Assembly (NCBI GenBank): GCA_903822975.1
Contig: CAIJRD010000012.1
Span: 558,001 to 622,000, forward strand
Length of the DNA: 64,000 bases
Source: an uncultured Sinobacteraceae bacterium
Lineage (GTDB): Bacteria; Pseudomonadota; Gammaproteobacteria; Nevskiales; Nevskiaceae
Direction of reading: 5' to 3'
Both the position numbers and the translations under genes were made by a program. Below the pieces are notes generated by a model that did no database searches, was not told the DNA's origin, and was given only the letters and a program-made list of their open reading frames with translations. Below are positions 7,695 through 16,564 of the stretch, one piece after another; positions within the stretch are counted from its first letter, which is position 1; every line of letters begins with the position of its first letter.

Positions 7695-9457
7695 GTTGTC
7701 CCTCTCCTATTGCTGAACTCGCTGAACTGCTCTTCTCGGAACTCCACCACCTGATCATTCGCGCCACGCGCGGCTTCGCGCGCACGCAATTCGGCGCGGC
7801 GAATTTTGCCGGACACGGTTTTCGGCAACTCCGCGAACTCGATTGCGCGAATGCGCTGGAATGGCGCCAGCCGCGTGCGCGTGAAGGCGAAGATCGCGCG
7901 TGCGGTTGCAGCGTCGGCGGCCACACCCGGCTTCAAGACGACGAAAGCCTTGGGCACGCACAAGCGCTTGGCATCCGGCGTTTCGACCACGGCGGCTTCG
8001 GCCACGGCCTCGCATTCGATCAAGGCGCTTTCGAGTTCGAACGGCGAGATTCGATAATCGGAACTCTTGAAGACGTCGTCGGTGCGACCGACGAACCAGA
8101 AATAACCTTCGGCGTCGCGGCGCGCGACATCGCTGGTGCCGTAATGACTGCCGCCGAGCGCGGACGCGCTGCGTGCCGCATCACCGTCGTAGCCCATCAG
8201 CAGACCGGCGGGACGCGGGCTGAGTCGCACCGACACTTCGCCTTCCTCGACCGACTGCCCCTGATGATCGAGCGGCTCGATCACGTAACCCGGCAGCGGT
8301 CGGCCCATCGAACCCGCGCGCAGCGCTTGGCCCGGCGTGTTGCCGAGCATCGCGGTCGACTCGGTCTGACCAAAGCCTTCGCGCACTTCGAGGCCCCAAG
8401 CCGCCTGCACGCGCGCGATCACTTCCGGATTGAGCGGCTCGCCGGCGCTGGTGACTTCGCGCAGCGAAACCGGAAAGTCCGCAAGTTCGCAGAGGATCAG
8501 CGCGCGCCAGGCGGTTGGCGGCGCACACAGGCTGCTGACGCCGCAGCGCGCGATCGTCTGCAGCGTGCGTGCGGCATCGAATGCCGGCTGGTTGTAGACG
8601 AACACGGTGGCGCCCACGGTGAGTGGTGCGAACAGGCAGCTCCAAGCGTGCTTGGCCCAGCCGGGCGAGCTGATGTTCAGATGCACGTCGCCCGGCTGCA
8701 GGCCGAGCCAGTACAGCGTGCTCAGATGCCCCACCGGATAGCTGCGCTGCGTGTGCAAGACCATCTTCGGTTTGCTGGTGGTGCCCGAGGTGAAGTACAG
8801 CAAGGCAGCCTCGCCGGACTGCGTCGGCGCATCCGCAGTGAAGGCTTCGTCGGCGCGCGCCACATCGCGATAGTCGATCCACGCCGTCGGCACCGCCTCG
8901 CCACCGACCAGCACGCGGCAGCATCCGCCGGCGATGCCGTCGAACTTCGCAGCGACACTGGCATCCGCGACGATCGTGGTGATGCCGGCGCGTGCAACGC
9001 GATCGTCGAGTTCAGCCGCCGACAGCAAGGTCGTTGCCGGACACAGCACGGCGCCGAGTTTCAGCGCGGCCAGCATCAGTTCCCACAGCTCGACACGGTT
9101 CGGCAGCATCAGCAGCACGCGGTCGCCACGGCGCACGCCGAGTCCGCGCAGGAAATTCGCGCAGCGATCGGACGCGCGGCGCAGCTGATCGTAGCTGCGC
9201 TGCGTTTCGCGGCCGTCGTGCTCGACGATCCACAGCGCGGTCGCGGCGTTGTCGCGCGCGATCACATCGAAATGCTCCAGCGCCCAGTTGAACTGCGGCA
9301 GGTCCGGCCAGCGGAAGCCGGCATACGCGGTGGCGTAGTCGTTGCGATGTGCGAGCAGGAAGTCGCGCGCGCGGCGGAACTCCTCGCCCGCACCAGTCGT
9401 GGATCGCAGCACCGGGGATGCAGCTGCGCTGTCAACGCGAATCACGGACGTGCTCAT
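7691..9457 (-). CDS. Acyl-CoA synthetase, medium-chain/AcsM-like
   Basis: ANL-superfamily CoA ligase of 588 residues with the ATP-binding YFTSGTTSKPKM motif, GQTESTAMLG, the hinge GRTDDVFKSSDYRISPFELE and the catalytic Lys in TVSGKIRRAELR. The FKSSDYRI hinge and overall layout resemble acetyl-/medium-chain acyl-CoA synthetases (ACSM, benzoate- and butyrate-type) rather than the long-chain FadD group. It lies inside the meta-cleavage operon. The simplest reading is that it activates the acid released by the hydrolase, isobutyrate in the p-cumate model, for CoA-linked oxidation. The frame starts 9 bp after the aldolase stop. Confidence 0.85.
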   Translation of the reverse strand: MSTSVIRVDSAAASPVLRSTTGAGEEFRRARDFLLAHRNDYATAYAGFRWPDLPQFNWALEHFDVIARDNAATALWIVEHDGRETQRSYDQLRRASDRCANFLRGLGVRRGDRVLLMLPNRVELWELMLAALKLGAVLCPATTLLSAAELDDRVARAGITTIVADASVAAKFDGIAGGCCRVLVGGEAVPTAWIDYRDVARADEAFTADAPTQSGEAALLYFTSGTTSKPKMVLHTQRSYPVGHLSTLYWLGLQPGDVHLNISSPGWAKHAWSCLFAPLTVGATVFVYNQPAFDAARTLQTIARCGVSSLCAPPTAWRALILCELADFPVSLREVTSAGEPLNPEVIARVQAAWGLEVREGFGQTESTAMLGNTPGQALRAGSMGRPLPGYVIEPLDHQGQSVEEGEVSVRLSPRPAGLLMGYDGDAARSASALGGSHYGTSDVARRDAEGYFWFVGRTDDVFKSSDYRISPFELESALIECEAVAEAAVVETPDAKRLCVPKAFVVLKPGVAADAATARAIFAFTRTRLAPFQRIRAIEFAELPKTVSGKIRRAELRAREAARGANDQVVEFREEQFSEFSNRRGTT

Positions 9458-9466
9458 CGTGCGCGT

Positions 9467-10495
9467 TCAGGCAGCCGCTTTTGCGCGTGCCAGATCGAGC
9501 GCGACATCCTCGATCATGTCTTCCTGGCCGCCGACGGTCTTGCGTCGACCCATCTCCACCAGTATGTCGCGCGCCGATACGCCGTACTGCGCGGCCGCGC
9601 GTTTGGCGAACAGCAGGAAAGACGAGTACGCGCCGGCAAAACCGAGCGTGAGCGCGTTGCGATCGATACGAACCGGGAAATCGAGAATCGGCGTGACCAG
9701 GTCTTCGGCGACGTCGGTGACCTTGTACAGATCCACGCCGGTATCGATACCCATGCGCTCGCAGACGGCAATGAAGACTTCCAGCGGCGTGTTGCCCGCA
9801 CCGGCACCCATGCCACCGCAGGCGCAGTCGATGCGCGCAGCACCTGCGGCGACGGCCGCGATGGAATTGGCTACGCCCATCGCCAGATTGTGGTGACCAT
9901 GGAAGCCGATTTCGGTTTCCGGCCGCAGCACTTCACGCAGGCGCGCAACACGTTCGCTTACGTCCTCCGGCAGCATGTAGCCCGCCGAATCCGTGGTGTA
10001 GATGCAGTGCGCGCCGTAGCTTTCCATCAGCAGCGCCTGTTCGGCGATCTGCTGCGGCGAGGCCATGTGCGACATCATCAGGAAGCCGACGGTGTCGAGG
10101 CCCATCTTGCGACCGAGCGCGATGTGCTGCTCGGACACGTCGGCCTCGGTGCAATGCGTTGCCACGCGGATCGTGCCGATGCCGCAGTCGGCCGCCATGC
10201 GCAGCTCATCGACCGTGCCAATGCCCGGCAGCAGCAGCGCCGACACCTTGGCCTGCTTCATCAGCGGAATCACCGCGCGCAGGTAGTCTTCGTCGCTGGC
10301 CGCGGCAAAGCCGTAGTTCACCGACGCGCCGCCGAGGCCGTCGCCATGGGTCACTTCGATCAGCGGCACGCCGGCATCGTCGAGTCCCGTCGCGATCGTC
10401 TTCATTTGTTCGATCGTGATCTGATGACGCTTGGGATGCATGCCGTCGCGCAGCGACATGTCGTGTACCCGAATCTTTCGGCCACGCAGGCTCAT
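9467..10495 (-). CDS. mhpE: 4-hydroxy-2-oxovalerate aldolase
   Basis: DmpG/MhpE-type class II pyruvate aldolase of 342 residues. [14 protein letters not shown] near the N-terminus provides the Arg-Asp metal/substrate residues. [29 protein letters not shown] and [17 protein letters not shown] are family hallmarks, the last from the metal-binding His/Asn strand and active-site loop. It splits 4-hydroxy-2-oxovalerate into pyruvate and acetaldehyde. Its start overlaps the stop of the acetaldehyde dehydrogenase gene by four bases. The two proteins normally form a channelled complex that hands acetaldehyde across directly. Confidence 0.96.
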   Translation of the reverse strand: MSLRGRKIRVHDMSLRDGMHPKRHQITIEQMKTIATGLDDAGVPLIEVTHGDGLGGASVNYGFAAASDEDYLRAVIPLMKQAKVSALLLPGIGTVDELRMAADCGIGTIRVATHCTEADVSEQHIALGRKMGLDTVGFLMMSHMASPQQIAEQALLMESYGAHCIYTTDSAGYMLPEDVSERVARLREVLRPETEIGFHGHHNLAMGVANSIAAVAAGAARIDCACGGMGAGAGNTPLEVFIAVCERMGIDTGVDLYKVTDVAEDLVTPILDFPVRIDRNALTLGFAGAYSSFLLFAKRAAAQYGVSARDILVEMGRRKTVGGQEDMIEDVALDLARAKAAA

Positions 10496-11439
10496 GTCGC
10501 GAGCTCCTTTGTTTTGGACGCCGTTTCGGCCGCCGCACTCGTCTGCGGCTGCCAGCGCCCGGCCAGCATTTCGCCTGCGAACACTTCGCCGGTGCGCGCC
10601 GCCGCGGCGGTCATGATGTCGAGATTGCCGGCGTACTTGGGCAGGTAGTCGCCAAGGCCTTCGACTTCCAGATAAATCGACACGCGCTTGCCCTCGAACA
10701 CCGGTCCGTTCTTGAGCCGGTAGCCCGGCACGTACTGCTGCACTTCCGCCAGCATTGCGTGGACCGACGCGGTGATCGCGGCCTGATCCGGTTCGTCGGT
10801 GGTCAGGCAGTGCACGGTGTCGCGCATGATCAGCGGCGGCTCGGCCGGGTTGATGATGATGATCGCCTTGCCGCGCGCGGCACCACCGACGCGCTCGACT
10901 GCGCGCGCCGTCGTGCGGGTGAATTCGTCGATGTTCTTGCGCGTACCGGGACCAACCGACTTCGACGACACCGTGGCGATGATTTCGCCGTAGTCGACCG
11001 CCTGTACGCGCGACACCGCGGCGACCATCGGAATCGTCGCCTGGCCACCGCAGGTGACCATGTTGACGTTGCCGGTGCGGCTTTCGAGCTGTGCCGCGAG
11101 GTTTACTGGCGGAATGCAGAACGGACCGATCGCAGCCGGCGTCAGGTCGATCATCAGCACGCCGAGCGCGCCGAGCTTGCGCGCGTTGTCGGCATGCGCG
11201 TAGGCCGAAGTCGAATCGAAGGCAATGCGGATGTCATCGGCCGCCACATGCGCGAGCAACGCATCCACCCCGCCCGCCGTTGTTTTCAGCCCAAACTGCC
11301 GGGCTCGCGCCAGACCTTCGGACGCGGCATCGACGCCGACCATCCAGACCGCCTCCAGCAATTCGCTGCGCTGCAGCTTGTACAGCAGGTCGGTGCCGAT
11401 GTTGCCCGGCCCGATCAGCGCGCATTTGATCTTGTTCAT
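10492..11439 (-). CDS. mhpF: Acetaldehyde dehydrogenase (acylating)
   Basis: DmpF/MhpF-family enzyme of 315 residues that turns acetaldehyde, CoA and NAD into acetyl-CoA. [10 protein letters not shown] (10-19) is the nucleotide loop and Cys130 in [11 protein letters not shown] is the catalytic thiol. The start at 11439 is chosen because [13 protein letters not shown] matches the family N-terminus and an AGGA sits five bases upstream; a start nine codons earlier is open but unlikely. As the first gene of the minus-strand operon it lies 71 bp below the palindromic operator at 11510-11529. Confidence 0.95.
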   Translation of the reverse strand: MNKIKCALIGPGNIGTDLLYKLQRSELLEAVWMVGVDAASEGLARARQFGLKTTAGGVDALLAHVAADDIRIAFDSTSAYAHADNARKLGALGVLMIDLTPAAIGPFCIPPVNLAAQLESRTGNVNMVTCGGQATIPMVAAVSRVQAVDYGEIIATVSSKSVGPGTRKNIDEFTRTTARAVERVGGAARGKAIIIINPAEPPLIMRDTVHCLTTDEPDQAAITASVHAMLAEVQQYVPGYRLKNGPVFEGKRVSIYLEVEGLGDYLPKYAGNLDIMTAAAARTGEVFAGEMLAGRWQPQTSAAAETASKTKELAT

Positions 11440-11509
11440 CTCCGTCCTGGTTGGATCGCAGCCCACGCCTGTCTGGCATGGCGCGTTATTCTGTTTGGTA
11501 CGTCACACT

Positions 11510-11529
11510 ACCTTATGGTTCGTTACGAT
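11510..11529. promoter_or_regulatory. Palindromic operator O1 upstream of the lower-pathway operon
   Basis: ACCTTATGGTTCGTTACGAT, one of six sites sharing TATG at positions 5-8, TA at 15-16 and T at 20. It sits between the divergent acetaldehyde dehydrogenase (minus) and patatin (plus) genes, so it could control either or both. The AT-rich stretch around it (TTATTCTG, ACTACCTTATGG) is the only promoter-like DNA in this 290-bp gap. Confidence 0.6.
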
Positions 11530-11731
11530 TGCAACATTCAGGCTGTATGGCTTGTAAGTTGTGCGTTGCGGCAACGGGTAGCCGCCTGTGCCGGGCCTCA
11601 CATGTCGCCGTGCGGACGCCTGATGGCACCCACTCGCCACCTTCGTCATCGTCTGTTTCAAGTCTGCAAGCTGACATACTCGTCCACGCGCATCGCACGT
11701 CGCACACCTTTCATACGCTCGCGTCCATCCC

Positions 11732-13204
11732 ATGAATTCGGTCCTGTCGGCGACACCCAACACCAAGCCTTTCATGCGATCGCGCAGTCTGCGGCGCGCG
11801 CTCTCGGAGGCGCATGATTACGACACCTGGTCGCAGACCGCGCGCGCGCTCGACGACTTGAGCGGACGCGGTGACTGGAAGCTGCGCGAGCGCAGCAGCC
11901 TGTACGACTACACGACGATCGGCGAAAAACTCGAAGAGCTGCGCGATGCGCGCAAGCGCGGCGACAGCCGCCGCATGGTGTTCGCACTCGAGGAAGGCGT
12001 GCACGGCAACCTCGGCGGCATGGGCCGCGCGGTGCTGTACAGCAAGGCGCAGTTCGGCACCAAGAAATTGATCGGCGATTACGTCGCCACGGTCGCCGAC
12101 ACGCTATTGCACATTGAGCGCCTACCTGAGCAAACCATGCGGCACGTCGACAAACTCGACCTGTTCCGCCGCGCCAGTCATTGCTACGGCCGCTCGGCAC
12201 TGATGCTGAGCAGCGGCGGCATGCTGATGTACTTTCATTTCGGCGTTGCCAAATGCCTGTTCGAGCAGGGCGTGCTGCCGAACACGATCTCGGGTTCGAG
12301 TGCCGGCGCGATCGTCTCTGCCGTGCTGGCCACACATACCGACGCCGAACTCGAAGGCTTCTTCACGCCCGAGAACATCTGCTTCGGCGAGCAGTGGAAA
12401 CCGAATCTGCTGGAGCGCGCGACCGGTCTGCGCCGCATCTTCGGTACGGCCGCGTTCGAGCACACCTTCGAACGCCTGATTCCGGACCTGACGTTTCGCG
12501 AGGCCTTCGCGCTCTCGGGTCGTAACGTCAGCATTTCAGTAAGTCCCTGCGAGCGTCATCAAAGTCCGCGACTGTTGAACGCGATCACCTCGCCGCATGT
12601 GCTGATCCGCTCCGCGGTGCGCGCGTCCTGCGCCATCCCGGGACTGTTCGAGCCGGTGCAGTTGCTGGCGCGCGACAGTTACGGCAAGACCGTGCCGTAT
12701 TTGAAGTCGCGCTGGATCGACGGCGTGTTCGCCGCCGACTTGCCGGCGCGCCAACTGGCGCGGCTGTACGGCACCAATCACTACATCGTCAGCTACATCA
12801 ACCCGGTGCTATTGCCGACGTTCCGCGATCACAAACTCGAAAGCGATCGCCTGCGGCCGCTGATGCGGATGCTGAAGGGTTCGTTGCGCAACCTGGCGAA
12901 ATCGACCGATGCGAAACTGGGCAAATACTTTCCGGAATCCTCGCTCGGCGTGGTCAACAAGGTGATTCACGACCTGCTCTCGCAGGACTACGTCGGCGAT
13001 GTGAATATCGCGCCGCACCGCCGCTTCGTGTCGCCGCTGAAGCTGGTATCGCCGCACACCAACGAAGAGATTGCGGAGGTCATCCTCGAAGGCGAGCGCC
13101 AGACCTGGCCGCGTGTGGAGATGATCCGCAATTCCTCCAGGATCAGCCGCACGCTCGACGAGATCCTGCGCCGCGCCGGCGAGCCGGGGCTCGTGGCGAG
13201 TTGA
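11732..13204 (+). CDS. Patatin-like phospholipase with N-terminal DUF3336 domain
   Basis: Protein of 490 residues. The N-terminal 140 residues match the DUF3336 layout (LRDARKRGDSRRMVFALEEGVHGNLGG) found in fungal TGL-type and proteobacterial lipases. A patatin domain follows with the oxyanion loop SSGG (160-163), nucleophile GSSAG (Ser190) and the dyad Asp in WIDGVFAADLP (near 330). It hydrolyses acyl esters of phospholipids or triacylglycerols. It has no signal peptide, so it is probably cytoplasmic or membrane-associated. It is divergent from the aromatic operon with the shared operator between them; a functional link is possible but not shown. Confidence 0.88.
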   Translation: MNSVLSATPNTKPFMRSRSLRRALSEAHDYDTWSQTARALDDLSGRGDWKLRERSSLYDYTTIGEKLEELRDARKRGDSRRMVFALEEGVHGNLGGMGRAVLYSKAQFGTKKLIGDYVATVADTLLHIERLPEQTMRHVDKLDLFRRASHCYGRSALMLSSGGMLMYFHFGVAKCLFEQGVLPNTISGSSAGAIVSAVLATHTDAELEGFFTPENICFGEQWKPNLLERATGLRRIFGTAAFEHTFERLIPDLTFREAFALSGRNVSISVSPCERHQSPRLLNAITSPHVLIRSAVRASCAIPGLFEPVQLLARDSYGKTVPYLKSRWIDGVFAADLPARQLARLYGTNHYIVSYINPVLLPTFRDHKLESDRLRPLMRMLKGSLRNLAKSTDAKLGKYFPESSLGVVNKVIHDLLSQDYVGDVNIAPHRRFVSPLKLVSPHTNEEIAEVILEGERQTWPRVEMIRNSSRISRTLDEILRRAGEPGLVAS

Positions 13205-13250
13205 ATGCGGCGATGCAGCGGTGAGCACAGCCCTGAAGGCCGCGCGATTT

Positions 13251-13372
13251 CGAGTTCCGAGTTCCGAGTTTCGAGTTTCGAGTTCCGAGTTCCGAGTTCC
13301 GAGTTTCGAGTTTCGAGTTTCGAGTTTCGAGTTCCGAGTTTCGAGTTTCGAGTTTCGAGTTTCGAGTTTCGG
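13251..13372. repeat. 7-bp tandem repeat, CGAGTTY, about 17 copies
   Basis: A satellite in which CGAGTTC and CGAGTTT alternate without interruption for about 122 bp, just after the patatin stop. Because 7 is not a multiple of 3, each reading frame yields a heptad peptide (for example SKLETRN on the minus strand), so the open frames across it are artefacts. Copy number is likely to vary between strains by slippage. Confidence 0.95.
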
Positions 13373-13421
13373 ACTCTAGGCTCCGCATCAAAAATGAATT
13401 CCTGCGCGAACCGGAATCGAC

Positions 13422-13748
13422 TCAGGGCGCCACAGAGTTTCCCGCCTCGAAGACCGGACGGAAGAAGGTTCGGTCGTAGCGCACGATACAGCGCGTGTCG
13501 CGCGCGTACTTGAAGGCCGCGATGCATTCCGGGTCGGCAAAGGAAGCGAGCCGATACTGCTCGTACAAGGCCAGGCTCGGGAACGTAAAGATCGCGATGG
13601 CAACGTCGCTCGCACCTTCGGACGGCAGGAAATAGCCCTGGTGCGTGCCGCCGAAACGGCCGATCAGGGCGATCCACAGGCGGCCGTAGTGTTCGAATTC
13701 CTTCAGCTTGTAGGGGTCGATGACGTAATGAATGCAGCAACTGACCAT
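13422..13748 (-). CDS. NIPSNAP family protein
   Basis: Protein of 108 residues with the ferredoxin-like dimeric alpha+beta NIPSNAP fold: an N-terminal strand MVSCCIHYVID, then PYKLKEFEHYGRLWIALIGRFGGTHQG in a helix-strand, then IAIFTFPSLALYEQYRLA. Proteins of this type often sit beside catabolic genes and their reaction is usually unknown. The ORF ends next to the 7-bp satellite. Start at ATG 13748 is preceded by GGAGAATCC on the coding strand, a plausible ribosome site. Confidence 0.85.
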   Translation of the reverse strand: MVSCCIHYVIDPYKLKEFEHYGRLWIALIGRFGGTHQGYFLPSEGASDVAIAIFTFPSLALYEQYRLASFADPECIAAFKYARDTRCIVRYDRTFFRPVFEAGNSVAP

Positions 13749-14100
13749 GCAGGATTCTCCGGGGGTTAACGGTCCGCCATGAGTGTCGCACCACCGGATG
13801 CAATGCGGCAGCAGCCGGACAGCTCACCGGCCAAGTCGTGGCCTCCGCCATCGCGGTACATACGGCCTGATTGATCAGCCGCACAGCGGAATCGCGCCGA
13901 ATCTGAGGTTTCGAATTTGACGCCGCGCCTCGATCTGCTACGGCAGCGCAAACAGCGGCGATGTAGAAACGCGATCGACCTGAAGATGCTCGATTCCGAG
14001 CCGGCGTACCCGCCGGGAACGCGCATCCCGGCGGCTTCGCTTGCGCATTCGCCATGGTTCGCTTTAGTATCGTACCGCTATTAACTATCTCGATACTTTC

Positions 14101-14628
14101 ATGCGCGGAATCGAACGACTGGCCTCGGTTGAACGCAGCACCCCGCCGATGGCGGAGGCCTTGCCGCAGCTGCCGATGTCCGAAACCGTGCTGGTTCGGC
14201 TGATGCGCATCAGCGTGTTCGGGCTCGGCAACTACTTCGAGCCGGTGTTTCGTGTGCTCGGGCTCACCGAAAATTCGTTCCACGTGCTGTGTCTGTTGAT
14301 GGCCAGCGACCACGGCCGCGCATCGCCGAGCGAGCTCAGCGAACTGGTCGGCACTACGCGCGCGAACATGACGCGGATTCTCGATTCGCTGATCAACGAC
14401 GGCTTCGCTTCGCGCAGCGTGGAAGCGCACGACGCGCGTCGCCATTCGATCCGCATTACCGCCGCCGGTCGCAAAGCCGCCAGCGAGGCGGTACCGAAGA
14501 TGGTCGAACCGCTGAAGCGCGCGTTCTCGGGGCTCGACGCGGAGGAAGTCGCGCTGCTCGATCGCCTGCTGCGAAAGACCATTGTGTCGTTCGACCGCGG
14601 TGCGGCACCGCTGCGTGCAGCCGCCTGA
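14101..14628 (+). CDS. MarR-family regulator (module copy 1)
   Basis: Winged-helix MarR regulator of 175 residues. The core runs from FHVLCLLMASDHGRASPSELSELVGTTRANMTRILDSL (recognition helix) to the wing DARRHSIRITAAG. It is about two thirds identical by eye to the MarR at 61259-61786, and each precedes the same three membrane genes, so it probably controls that module. An AT-rich stretch (14069-14098) with GTATCG and CGATAC arms lies directly ahead of the ATG and may hold the promoter and autoregulatory site. Confidence 0.9.
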   Translation: MRGIERLASVERSTPPMAEALPQLPMSETVLVRLMRISVFGLGNYFEPVFRVLGLTENSFHVLCLLMASDHGRASPSELSELVGTTRANMTRILDSLINDGFASRSVEAHDARRHSIRITAAGRKAASEAVPKMVEPLKRAFSGLDAEEVALLDRLLRKTIVSFDRGAAPLRAAA

Positions 14629-14640
14629 AGCGCGCCAATC

Positions 14641-14672
14641 AGATCAATCACAGATCGATCACAGATCAATCA
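14641..14672. repeat. Three 11-bp direct repeats, AGATCRATCAC
   Basis: AGATCAATCAC, AGATCGATCAC and AGATCAATCA lie head to tail in the 103-bp gap between the MarR gene and the six-TM gene. One helical turn (about 11 bp) of spacing suggests a repeated protein-binding site on one DNA face. The equivalent gap in module copy 2 (61787-61839) lacks this array. Confidence 0.75.
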
Positions 14673-14731
14673 AAACTTAAAAACATAAACCGCCGACCAC
14701 TACGGCGTCATCGCGAGAGAGGAGCACGAGC

Positions 14732-15481
14732 ATGGACGAGAAAACGAGCCTCAGATACGAGTTGATCAGCGCATGGTGTGGACCTGCGTTCTTCATCACG
14801 TTCATCATTTTTTGGGTCATCATCGGGCATAATCTGCCGAACCCGTCGCCGGCGCTCAGCGCGGTCGATCTGGCTGCGCGCTATATCGAAAATCTCGGCC
14901 AGATTCGACTCGGCTTCATCATCTCGCTGATCACCGTGGTGTTCTACATGCCGTGGACCTGTGTGCTGACGGTGCAGATGTGGCGCATCGAAGGCAAAGC
15001 GCCGGTGCTGTCGCTGCTGCAGCTTCTCGGCGGTGCATTGACGGTGATGGTCGTCTCGTTCTCGGCGATGTTCTGGGTGGTTGCCGCGTTCCGTCCCGAG
15101 CGCGATCCGGCGATCACGCAGATGCTCACCGATACCGGCTGGCTCTGTATCGATCTGCAATATGCCTGCACGACCTTGCAGATGGTTGCCGCCGCGCTGG
15201 TGGGACTCGCCGACAAGCGTGCAGTGCCGCTGTTCCCGCGCTGGGTCTGCTACCTGACCATCTGGTGCGGCATCAGCTTCTTCCCGGCCAGCCTCACCGG
15301 CGTGCTGAAGACCGGCCCGTTCGCCTGGAACGGCGCACTCAGCTACTACATTCCGTACTTCTGCTGGTTGTGCTGGTACACCACCGCGAGCGTCTACATG
15401 ATCAAGGATGTGCGGCGCCGCATGTCGGGTGCCAGCGTACCGGCAACCAGCCGCGGCTTCGTTCCGGGAATGAGCGTCTAG
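14732..15481 (+). CDS. Six-TM membrane protein of unknown family (module copy 1)
   Basis: Integral membrane protein of 249 residues with about six hydrophobic segments (roughly 17-35, 56-76, 86-108, 134-155, 165-187, 205-225). Landmarks are AWCGPAF near the N-terminus, WRIEGKAP, AAFRPERD, DLQYACTTLQM, FPRWVCYLTIWCGISFFPAS and KTGPFAW. I do not recognise a named family. A close copy lies at 61840-62592 and two distant paralogues at 20833-21585 and 21633-22388. The conserved order with CoxIII- and CoxIV-like genes suggests one membrane complex. Conserved aromatic and Cys residues are present, but no His pattern typical of haem or copper sites is obvious. Confidence 0.85.
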   Translation: MDEKTSLRYELISAWCGPAFFITFIIFWVIIGHNLPNPSPALSAVDLAARYIENLGQIRLGFIISLITVVFYMPWTCVLTVQMWRIEGKAPVLSLLQLLGGALTVMVVSFSAMFWVVAAFRPERDPAITQMLTDTGWLCIDLQYACTTLQMVAAALVGLADKRAVPLFPRWVCYLTIWCGISFFPASLTGVLKTGPFAWNGALSYYIPYFCWLCWYTTASVYMIKDVRRRMSGASVPATSRGFVPGMSV

Positions 15482-15538
15482 GTAATAAGAAGCGGCGGCG
15501 CGTCAGTCCAGGCGCGCGCTTCGAATTCCCCCATCGGT

Positions 15539-15562
15539 TTCGCGCCGGCCGCACGGCGCGAA
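15539..15562. other. GC-rich stem-loop between six-TM and CoxIII-like genes (copy 1)
   Basis: TTCGCGCCG and CGGCGCGAA form a perfect 9-bp inverted repeat with a 6-base loop in the 178-bp gap. There is no T run, so it may be a processing or attenuation structure rather than a terminator. A different stem-loop occupies the same place in copy 2. Confidence 0.6.
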
Positions 15563-15659
15563 GCCTTTGGACTTCGAGGTGCAGGTCTGCATCGCCAGAT
15601 CACCGGCGCAACTCGCGCTACGCATTCGTCTGCCTTGCCGATGCCTTGAGTCCGCCCCA

Positions 15660-16256
15660 ATGAACGCAATTACCGCCGTCCCGGATCAGGCCGCGCCGAT
15701 CGCGCAGCGCCTGCCCGGCGATCGCGACGTCTGGATTTTCATCTGTGCCGAATTGCTGATGTTCGGCGCGTTCTTCATCGCCTACATCGTCAACCGTGCC
15801 AGCGAACTCGCCGTGTTCAACGATTCGCAGCGCACGCTGGACCGAACCTGCGGCGTCATCAATACCCTGATTCTGATCAGCAGTTCCTGGGCGGTGGTAC
15901 AAGCACTCGCTGCGGCGCGAAGCCGGCGACCGCAGTTGATTTCAACCTACCTCGGCGTCGCCATCGCGCTGGGTGTGGCCTTCATGCTGGTGAAGGTGTT
16001 CGAGTACACGGCGAAGTTCGAAGCCGGCCTGTCGATGCTGACCAACACCTTCTACATGTTCTATTTCTGCCTGACGATGATTCACCTGATGCACGTCGTC
16101 GCCGGCACAGTCATTCTCACCGTGATGTGGAACAAGGCTCGCGCCGGCGGTTACGACAGCGGCCCCTTGCAGGGCCTCGAAACCGGTGCCTCGTATTGGC
16201 ACATGGTCGACCTGCTGTGGATCTTCCTGTTCGCGCTGCTTTATCTGCTGCGCTGA
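15660..16256 (+). CDS. Cytochrome c oxidase subunit III-like (NorE-type) membrane protein, copy 1
   Basis: Protein of 198 residues in the haem-copper oxidase subunit III superfamily, with the five-TM NorE-type layout. It shows GDRDVWIFICAELLMFGAFF, INTLILISSSWAVVQAL, FMLVKVFEYTAKFEAG, NTFYMFYFCLTMIHLMHVVAGTVIL (in parts) and the closing GASYWHMVDLLWIFLFALLYL. Start 15660 is chosen because it makes the protein exactly as long as copy 2. No subunit I or II gene is nearby, so this is an orphan subunit. NorE-like proteins accompany nitric oxide reductases elsewhere, but no norCB genes are seen here. Confidence 0.88.
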   Translation: MNAITAVPDQAAPIAQRLPGDRDVWIFICAELLMFGAFFIAYIVNRASELAVFNDSQRTLDRTCGVINTLILISSSWAVVQALAAARSRRPQLISTYLGVAIALGVAFMLVKVFEYTAKFEAGLSMLTNTFYMFYFCLTMIHLMHVVAGTVILTVMWNKARAGGYDSGPLQGLETGASYWHMVDLLWIFLFALLYLLR

Positions 16257-16262
16257 CCGAAC

Positions 16263-16559
16263 ATGAATACCCTGCTGCGCAATACCAATCACCGCACCTG
16301 GCTCCTGCTGGTAATCGCCACCGCTGCAACCTACTGGCTGCGCGAAGACGCGCAACTCGGCGCCATTGCGGGCTTCGTGACGCTGGCGATCGCCTACGCC
16401 AAGGGCCGCCTCGTCGTCCTCGACTACATGGAGCTGCGGCATGCGCCACGTTTGTGGCGCAGCCTGCTCGAAGGCTGGCTCGTCGCGGTGACTGCAATCA
16501 TTCTGCTGGTGTATCGCTACGGCCTGCCCGAGTTCGGCGGCGGCAACGTCGCCGGCTGA
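16263..16559 (+). CDS. Cytochrome c oxidase subunit IV-like (NorF-type) membrane protein, copy 1
   Basis: A 98-residue protein with three predicted TM segments and the family landmarks NTNHRTWLLLVIATAATYWLRE, KGRLVVLDYMELRHAPRLWRSLLEGW (read in parts) and a C-terminal helix. It matches the prokaryotic subunit IV/NorF family that pairs with subunit III-like proteins. It starts 6 bp after the CoxIII-like stop, so the two are probably co-translated. Its copy-2 relative at 63290-63577 has the same layout. Confidence 0.85.
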   Translation: MNTLLRNTNHRTWLLLVIATAATYWLREDAQLGAIAGFVTLAIAYAKGRLVVLDYMELRHAPRLWRSLLEGWLVAVTAIILLVYRYGLPEFGGGNVAG

Positions 16560-16564
16560 AGCGT

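Noticed and set aside
7652-10648. A 998-residue plus-strand open frame
   Set aside because: It is antisense to the ligase, aldolase and dehydrogenase genes, whose family motifs are unambiguous. Long antisense frames are common in high-GC DNA.
13251-13372. CRISPR-like array
   Set aside because: Units are 7 bp with no spacers, and no cas genes are present anywhere in the window.
14069-14088. Possible seventh copy of the shared operator before the first MarR gene
   Set aside because: It has one good half (ATCGTA) but lacks the TATG core in the expected register, so it was left out of the consensus.
13143-14445. Long minus-strand frames through the 7-bp satellite
   Set aside because: They consist of heptad repeats produced by the satellite and shadow the patatin, NIPSNAP and MarR genes.
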